A stretch of DNA of 64,000 nucleotides from assembly GCA_905235675.1 (NCBI GenBank), contig CAJONC010000013.1:1-64000 (forward strand), written 5' to 3'. This document shows positions 59,872 through 64,000 of the stretch, piece after piece. The first letter of the stretch is position 1. Each line of letters starts with the position of its first letter. A program made the position numbers and the translations under genes. The notes beneath the pieces are model-generated. The model ran no database searches and was not told where the DNA came from. It was given only the letters and a program-made list of their open reading frames with translations. This DNA comes from an uncultured Bacteroidales bacterium (lineage in GTDB: Bacteria; Bacteroidota; Bacteroidia; Bacteroidales; UBA932).

Positions 59872-60533
59872 TGAAGGAACGGGCTTTTTCCATAAGTCCG
59901 GACATCATACCCGAAAAAGATGTCTGGTTTGCGATGGGCTACAGGGATTCCGTCCCTGAGCCCCGCATCCGTGACATGGTGAACGAAGTGAAGGATCTGC
60001 TGGTTCCGAAGGCGGTCCTGAAATATATGTACGGGGAGTTCGAGGCGGAGAAGATATCTCCCCGCGAAATGCTCGTTGCCGGAAAACGCTTCCGCCCGGA
60101 AGGGATTATATGCTCCTATCTGCAGGGAATGACGCATGCTCTTGTCTTCGTTGCCACTGCGGGCAGGGAGTACGATGCGGCCGTGAAGGAGATGAACGCG
60201 CAGGGGGACATAGTGCAGGATTTCATTGCCGACGCCATCGGGACGGTGCTTGCGGAATATGCCGTTTCGGCCATTGAGGAAGATTATGAAGGGAAATACG
60301 GAATATCCCTTCCCTACAGCCCCGGCTACTGCGACTGGGACATACGCGAACAGCAGATACTCTTTTCCCTTTTCCCCGTGAATCCGTGCGGAATCGTCCT
60401 TTCGGATTCCTCGCTGATGAGTCCCGAAAAATCCGTCAGCGGCTTCTACGCCCTCGGAGAAACCCTTGTGAAACAACCATATCATTGTGAGATATGCAGG
60501 AACCCGGGTTGTTACAAAAGAAGGACGGCTTAG
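59868..60533 (+). CDS. MetH activation-domain-like protein
   Basis: 221 residues. SPGYCDWDIREQQILFSLFP and CGIVLSDSSLMSPEKSVSG match the AdoMet-binding reactivation domain at the C-terminus of MetH. It lacks the other MetH domains and ends CEICRNPGCYKRR, a C-x2-C-x4-C cluster that might bind metal or Fe-S. In MetH this domain reductively methylates cob(II)alamin using AdoMet. Here it is most simply a reactivase for the corrinoid protein; a methyl-acceptor role is another possibility. It is coupled to the corrinoid gene by ATGA overlap. Confidence 0.8.
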   Translation: MMKERAFSISPDIIPEKDVWFAMGYRDSVPEPRIRDMVNEVKDLLVPKAVLKYMYGEFEAEKISPREMLVAGKRFRPEGIICSYLQGMTHALVFVATAGREYDAAVKEMNAQGDIVQDFIADAIGTVLAEYAVSAIEEDYEGKYGISLPYSPGYCDWDIREQQILFSLFPVNPCGIVLSDSSLMSPEKSVSGFYALGETLVKQPYHCEICRNPGCYKRRTA

Positions 60534-60541
60534 CGTCGGGG

Positions 60542-61969
60542 ATGAGCTCTTTCCGTTGGTGGATGTGCGCGATGCTTTTCTTCGCCACGACCATCAACTA
60601 CATGGACCGTCAGGTGCTGTCCCTCACTTATGAGGAGTTCATAAAGCCCGAGTTCCGCTGGACCGATGCCGAGTACGGGACAATTACCGGTTTCTTCTCC
60701 ATCTTCTATGCTGTCGCGTGCCTTTTTGCAGGCAAGTTCATCGACTGGATAGGAGTGAAGCGCGGTTACATCATCTCCATAGTGGTATGGTCCGTGGGTG
60801 CGTGCATGCACGCGGGCACCGCCTGGGCCACTGCAAGGCTCACCGGTCTCGATTCGGTGTCCGCCCTGAGGGCCCTGGACGCAGGGAGCAACATTGCCCT
60901 TGCGGTTTCCACCACCTCGGTTTATCTGTTCATGCTGTGCAGGGGAGTCCTGGCTTTGGGCGAGGCGGGCAATTTCCCGTCTGCCATAAAGGTTACCGCT
61001 GAGTACTTCCCCAAGAAAGACAGGGCTTTCGCCACCTCAATCTTCAATGCAGGGGCCTCCGTAGGCGCGATAGTCGCTCCTTTATGCGTGCCGACGCTAG
61101 CGAAGCATCTGGGCTGGGAGATGGCTTTCATAATAGTTGGCGGTCTGGGTTTCATCTGGGTTTTCTTCTGGGAATTCATGTACGATAAGCCGGAGGAGAA
61201 CAGGAAGGTGAATGCCGCCGAACTGGAGTATATAAATCAGGATTCCGGCCCGGAAGGCGCGGACGGCGGGGAAGATGCCTCAAAGAGCATCCCTCTCGGC
61301 AAGTGCCTGAAATACAGGCAGACCTGGGCGGCCATATTCGGGAAATTCATCTCCGACTGCGTGTGGTGGTTTTTCCTGTTCTGGGCGCCGTCTTATTTCG
61401 ATACCCAGTTCGGGGCCAAGGCCAGTTCCGTCGAAGGAAAGATGCTGCTTATCACCCTCTATGCCATCTGTGCGGTGCTTTCCATCTTCGGGGGCTATGT
61501 GCCCAAATACTTCGTGGAAAAGAAGGGTATGCATCCCTTCGATGCGAGGATGCGTGCTATGCTCATATTCGCGATGTTTCCATTGTTTGCGATACTTGCC
61601 CAGCCTCTCGGGGGATATTTCAATTCTCCCTGGTGGCCGGCGGTCCTGATAGGCCTTGCAGCCGCAGGACACTCCGCATGGGCCGCGAATGTGTACAGCT
61701 ATATAGGGGATCTCTTCCCCAAGAATACCATCGCTACCATGACCGGGCTTTGCACCCTTGCCGGAGGTATTTCCACAATGGCCCTGCAGAAGATAGCGGG
61801 GAATCTCTTTACCTATGCGGAGAATGCCGGCGCCGCCTTCACTTTCCTTGGATTTGAAGGAAAGCCTGCGGGATATTTCATAATTTTCTGTTATTGCGGC
61901 ATAGCATATCTTTTGTCGTGGGTAATAATGAAAGCCCTTGTTCCAAGTTACAAACCAGTTGAAATCTAA
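60542..61969 (+). CDS. exuT: MFS hexuronate transporter (ExuT-like)
   Basis: 475 residues from ATG 60542, 8 bp after the upstream stop; a longer frame would overlap the preceding gene. Twelve membrane helices are predicted. ATTINYMDRQVLSLTYEEF is the signature opening of the anion:cation symporter branch (hexuronate transporters), and GEAGNFPSAIKVTAEYFPKK the conserved loop before helix 5. It should import galacturonate, glucuronate or a derivative by proton symport. The operon position between corrinoid methyltransferase genes and kdgA is unusual. Confidence 0.85.
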   Translation: MSSFRWWMCAMLFFATTINYMDRQVLSLTYEEFIKPEFRWTDAEYGTITGFFSIFYAVACLFAGKFIDWIGVKRGYIISIVVWSVGACMHAGTAWATARLTGLDSVSALRALDAGSNIALAVSTTSVYLFMLCRGVLALGEAGNFPSAIKVTAEYFPKKDRAFATSIFNAGASVGAIVAPLCVPTLAKHLGWEMAFIIVGGLGFIWVFFWEFMYDKPEENRKVNAAELEYINQDSGPEGADGGEDASKSIPLGKCLKYRQTWAAIFGKFISDCVWWFFLFWAPSYFDTQFGAKASSVEGKMLLITLYAICAVLSIFGGYVPKYFVEKKGMHPFDARMRAMLIFAMFPLFAILAQPLGGYFNSPWWPAVLIGLAAAGHSAWAANVYSYIGDLFPKNTIATMTGLCTLAGGISTMALQKIAGNLFTYAENAGAAFTFLGFEGKPAGYFIIFCYCGIAYLLSWVIMKALVPSYKPVEI

Positions 61970-61978
61970 TCATTTATT

Positions 61979-62644
61979 ATGGCAAAATACGATAAATTAC
62001 AAGTCCTGACAGCCATCCGCGACACCGGCATAGTGCCGGTATTCTACAATGGCGACCTCGAAATCAGCAAGAACGTGCTGAAAGCCTGTTACGAAGGCGG
62101 CATCCGCGCCTTTGAATTCGCAAACCGCGGCGACTTCGCCCAGGAAGTTTTCGGCGAACTCGTAAAATATGCAAACAAGGAACTACCAGGAATGATAGTC
62201 GGAATAGGTTCCGTGGTTGATCCCGGCACCGCCGCCCTCTATATCCAGCTCGGAGCCAACTTCGTGGTGGGGCCTCTCTTCAATCCCGCAATCGCCCCTA
62301 TCTGCAACCGCAGGAACATCCCCTACGCCCCCGGCTGCGGCAGCGTCAGCGAGGTGGGTGCCGCCCAGGAAGCCGGCTGCGACCTCTGCAAGGTCTTCCC
62401 CGGCGACGTCCTCGGCCCTGCGTTCGTCAAGGGCCTCCGCGCCCCCATGCCCTGGAGCAAACTCATGGTAACGGGCGGTGTCAAACCCACCCGCGAGAAC
62501 CTCGAAGGCTGGTTCAAGGCCGGAGTCTTCTGCGTCGGAATGGGCAGCAACCTCTTCCCGAAAGACGTCATCGCTGCGGGGCAGTGGAGCAAAATCTCCG
62601 AGCTCTGCGCGGATGCACTGGCAATAGTTAAGGAAGTAAGGTAG
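61979..62644 (+). CDS. kdgA: KDPG/KHG aldolase
   Basis: 221 residues, class I aldolase barrel. [10 protein letters not shown] carries the conserved Glu, [20 protein letters not shown] lies mid-barrel and [12 protein letters not shown] includes the Schiff-base Lys. [18 protein letters not shown] is the phosphate-binding region. It splits KDPG to pyruvate and glyceraldehyde-3-phosphate, completing the pathway uxaC-uxaB-uxaA-kdgK. It is 9 bp after exuT, so it belongs to the same operon as the methyltransferase trio. Confidence 0.92.
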   Translation: MAKYDKLQVLTAIRDTGIVPVFYNGDLEISKNVLKACYEGGIRAFEFANRGDFAQEVFGELVKYANKELPGMIVGIGSVVDPGTAALYIQLGANFVVGPLFNPAIAPICNRRNIPYAPGCGSVSEVGAAQEAGCDLCKVFPGDVLGPAFVKGLRAPMPWSKLMVTGGVKPTRENLEGWFKAGVFCVGMGSNLFPKDVIAAGQWSKISELCADALAIVKEVR

Positions 62645-62749
62645 TTTTTTACTTTTGTCAAGATGATTGAAATCGTTCATATTGATTCTCTGCACCTCCT
62701 CACCACTGGGGATAATTCTTTAGTATACAATAAGTTAACATATAATGTC

Positions 62750-62777
62750 GGCGTATCACCCTTAGGGGTGGTGCGCC
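62750..62777 (+). other. Stable hairpin in the 5' region of the terminal FISUMP lipoprotein
   Basis: GGCG-T-ATCACCC pairs with GGGTGGT-G-CGCC around TTAG, giving 12 stacked positions with three G-T pairs. It lies 17 nt before the ATG at 62794. The role could be 5' UTR control, or termination of an upstream transcript. A TACTTTTG -7-like box occurs at 62650-62657, ahead of the hairpin, so the hairpin would be transcribed. Confidence 0.5.
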
Positions 62778-62793
62778 TTTAACGTATTTAGCC

Positions 62794-63762
62794 ATGAAAC
62801 AAATTGCTTATCTGACCGCAGCGGCTTTGTTGCTTGTAGCCTGTGGAAAGGACAGTGGAGATAATGCACAAGAGCGTCGGGTTGTCACGGCCGAGGCCAC
62901 GGAGATTACTATGAGCTCTGCCATTCTTTACGGGTATGTCAACACAGAATATTTGTTGTTGGGAGGGGAAAGCGGGTTCATTGTTTCTACCTCCTCCACA
63001 CCTTCTCTGGATAATGGCTGGAAGGTTGTTTCCCAGGAAGTGGACAAAAACGGGAAGTATTTAGTTCAGGTTTCCGGCCTTACTTCTTCCTGCACATATT
63101 ACTATTTAGCTTTCTTGAGCACAGGGACTACCATCCTTGTGGGAGAGGTGAAGAGTTTTACCACCAAGGAGTTTGCCTTTGCAGCAATCGATATGGGGCT
63201 GTCTGTCAAATGGGCGAATGCAAATCTGGGTGCCACTGCACCCGAGGGATATGGCGATTATTACGCCTGGGGCGAGACAGAGCCTAAGGAGAATTACAGT
63301 TGGTCCACTTACAAGTGGTGCAACGGCTCATACGATAGCCTCACAAAGTACAATGTCTATAGTCATTATGGTATTGTCGACAATAATCTTGTATTGGACC
63401 TGGAAGACGACGTCGCCCACGTAAAACTTGCCGGGAAATGGAGGATACCTACCTCCGGTGAGATGTATGAACTTATATCTACATGGGACAATTCAAGTTA
63501 CCAGTGGGAGTTGAAGTCTCTGAATGGTCACGATGGTTGGCTGGTGACATATCTTGTAAACAATAACTCCATCTTCCTTCCTGCCGCCGGCTACCGGTAT
63601 GACAACGTGCTCAGCTATGACGGGGTGGGCTACTACTGGTCTTCTTCCTTCTTTTTGAACGGCGCTGCGATGTACATGCACGTCGATCACGTCCAAGTGT
63701 ACGGTACCGTAGACACATACTGTCGCCGCTACGGATTCTCAGTCCGTCCCGTTTCAGAATAA
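62794..63762 (+). CDS. FISUMP-domain lipoprotein
   Basis: 322 residues, lipobox LLVAC at about 13-17. Residues of about 30-125 form an FN3/Ig-like domain. From about 130, AIDMGLSVKWANANLGATAP, YYAWGETEPKENYSW, KWRIPTSGEMYELIS and GFSVRPVSE form the FISUMP-like C-terminal domain, closely matching the C-terminus of the 5758-7701 protein. Probably surface-exposed, with unknown ligand. A hairpin lies in its leader. Confidence 0.78.
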   Translation: MKQIAYLTAAALLLVACGKDSGDNAQERRVVTAEATEITMSSAILYGYVNTEYLLLGGESGFIVSTSSTPSLDNGWKVVSQEVDKNGKYLVQVSGLTSSCTYYYLAFLSTGTTILVGEVKSFTTKEFAFAAIDMGLSVKWANANLGATAPEGYGDYYAWGETEPKENYSWSTYKWCNGSYDSLTKYNVYSHYGIVDNNLVLDLEDDVAHVKLAGKWRIPTSGEMYELISTWDNSSYQWELKSLNGHDGWLVTYLVNNNSIFLPAAGYRYDNVLSYDGVGYYWSSSFFLNGAAMYMHVDHVQVYGTVDTYCRRYGFSVRPVSE

Positions 63763-63769
63763 AGTCGAG

Positions 63770-64000
63770 CTAAGACCTGTGGCCCAGAATCACAACGTCC
63801 GGATGATTGCTCCGGATAAAGGGTGCAAAATAAATGGGGAGATAGGTAATGAATCCGTCTTTTTTTATGAGCCGTTCATTGGACAGGACGTAAGCGTCAT
63901 GGACGTGGTAGTCAGGATTTGCCAGGAAAGCATTGAGCGCCCTATGGATCGTATAGTCTTTCCCTGATTTCACCTCCACCGGCAGGATGGCAGCATGGTC
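63770..64000 (-). CDS. DUF4143-type AAA ATPase, C-terminal fragment (5' end beyond window)
   Basis: Reading leftward, the frame is open at the right edge (DHAAILPVEVKSGKDYTIHR) and stops at 63770. The VEVKSGK segment with following helix (ALNAFLANPDYHVHDAYVLS) is the nuclease-fold end of DUF4143, the C-terminal domain of a large family of archaeal/bacterial AAA-type ATPases common in Bacteroidota. The ATPase portion lies outside the window. Convergent with the FISUMP lipoprotein. Confidence 0.65.
   Translation of the reverse strand, partial: DHAAILPVEVKSGKDYTIHRALNAFLANPDYHVHDAYVLSNERLIKKDGFITYLPIYFAPFIRSNHPDVVILGHRS

Noticed and set aside
1-64000. CRISPR arrays, insertion sequences, rRNA genes or prophage genes
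   Set aside because: I saw no regularly spaced repeats, transposase motifs, rRNA sequence or phage structural genes in the window.

Overview
This window comes from the chromosome of a Bacteroidota (Bacteroidales-type) bacterium, probably an uncultured gut or rumen lineage that feeds on pectin. The signs are SusC/SusD pairs, many lipoproteins with Cys lipoboxes, -7 boxes of the form TAnnTTTG with TTTG/TTG about 19-20 nt upstream, fimbrillin-like and FISUMP-type lipoproteins, a T9SS-type C-terminal sorting domain and a BtuG/BtuB vitamin B12 operon. The lineage is an inference. The bulk is moderately GC-rich; about 2.1-3.7 kb is visibly AT-richer.

Layout. 1-7.7 kb: surface lipoproteins (fimbrillin-like and FISUMP-like), two of them preceded by tiny genes of one apparent family (1937-2095 and 4002-4133), a MntA/HepT toxin-antitoxin pair, and a TPR-transmembrane-LuxR regulator. 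One fimbrillin gene (3156-3997) is broken by a one-base frameshift. 7.7-19.2 kb: housekeeping and envelope genes, including a sugar/aminoglycoside-type phosphotransferase, a beta-helix protein, a COG0523 metallo-GTPase, a PfkB kinase, and a polysaccharide export pair (SLBB protein plus Wzz), ending in tRNA-Arg(TCT). 19.2-23.7 kb: AraC regulator divergent from rhaB-rhaA-SDR. 23.7-27.8 kb: an operon of a catalytically degenerate Fic-like wHTH protein, a frameshifted T9SS subtilisin and a PorQ/PorV-like protein. 27.8-32.3 kb: pepP, fabG, comF, DUF456 and an SGNH esterase.

32.4-53.8 kb is a complete-looking pectin locus. It starts with GH28 polygalacturonase, a fused rhamnogalacturonan acetylesterase/pectin methylesterase, GH105 unsaturated uronyl hydrolase and PL1 pectate lyase. 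SusC, SusD and a 1105-residue surface glycan-binding candidate follow. Then come the cytoplasmic galacturonate genes uxaC, uxaB, uxaA, a LacI regulator and kdgK; kdgA lies at 62 kb. Two promoters here carry the same 24-26 bp palindrome at the same distance from the -7 box.

53.8-62.6 kb couples cobalamin to uronate use. A cobalamin riboswitch drives btuG-btuB-btuC-like leftward. Rightward, one predicted operon encodes a UroD-superfamily corrinoid methyltransferase, its corrinoid protein, a stand-alone MetH-activation-domain protein, a hexuronate MFS transporter and KDPG aldolase. I propose that this cassette removes methyl groups from methylated uronates, or uses another methyl donor arising from pectin or glucuronoxylan. 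This is the most novel-looking system in the window. The window ends in another FISUMP lipoprotein and a partial DUF4143-type ATPase.
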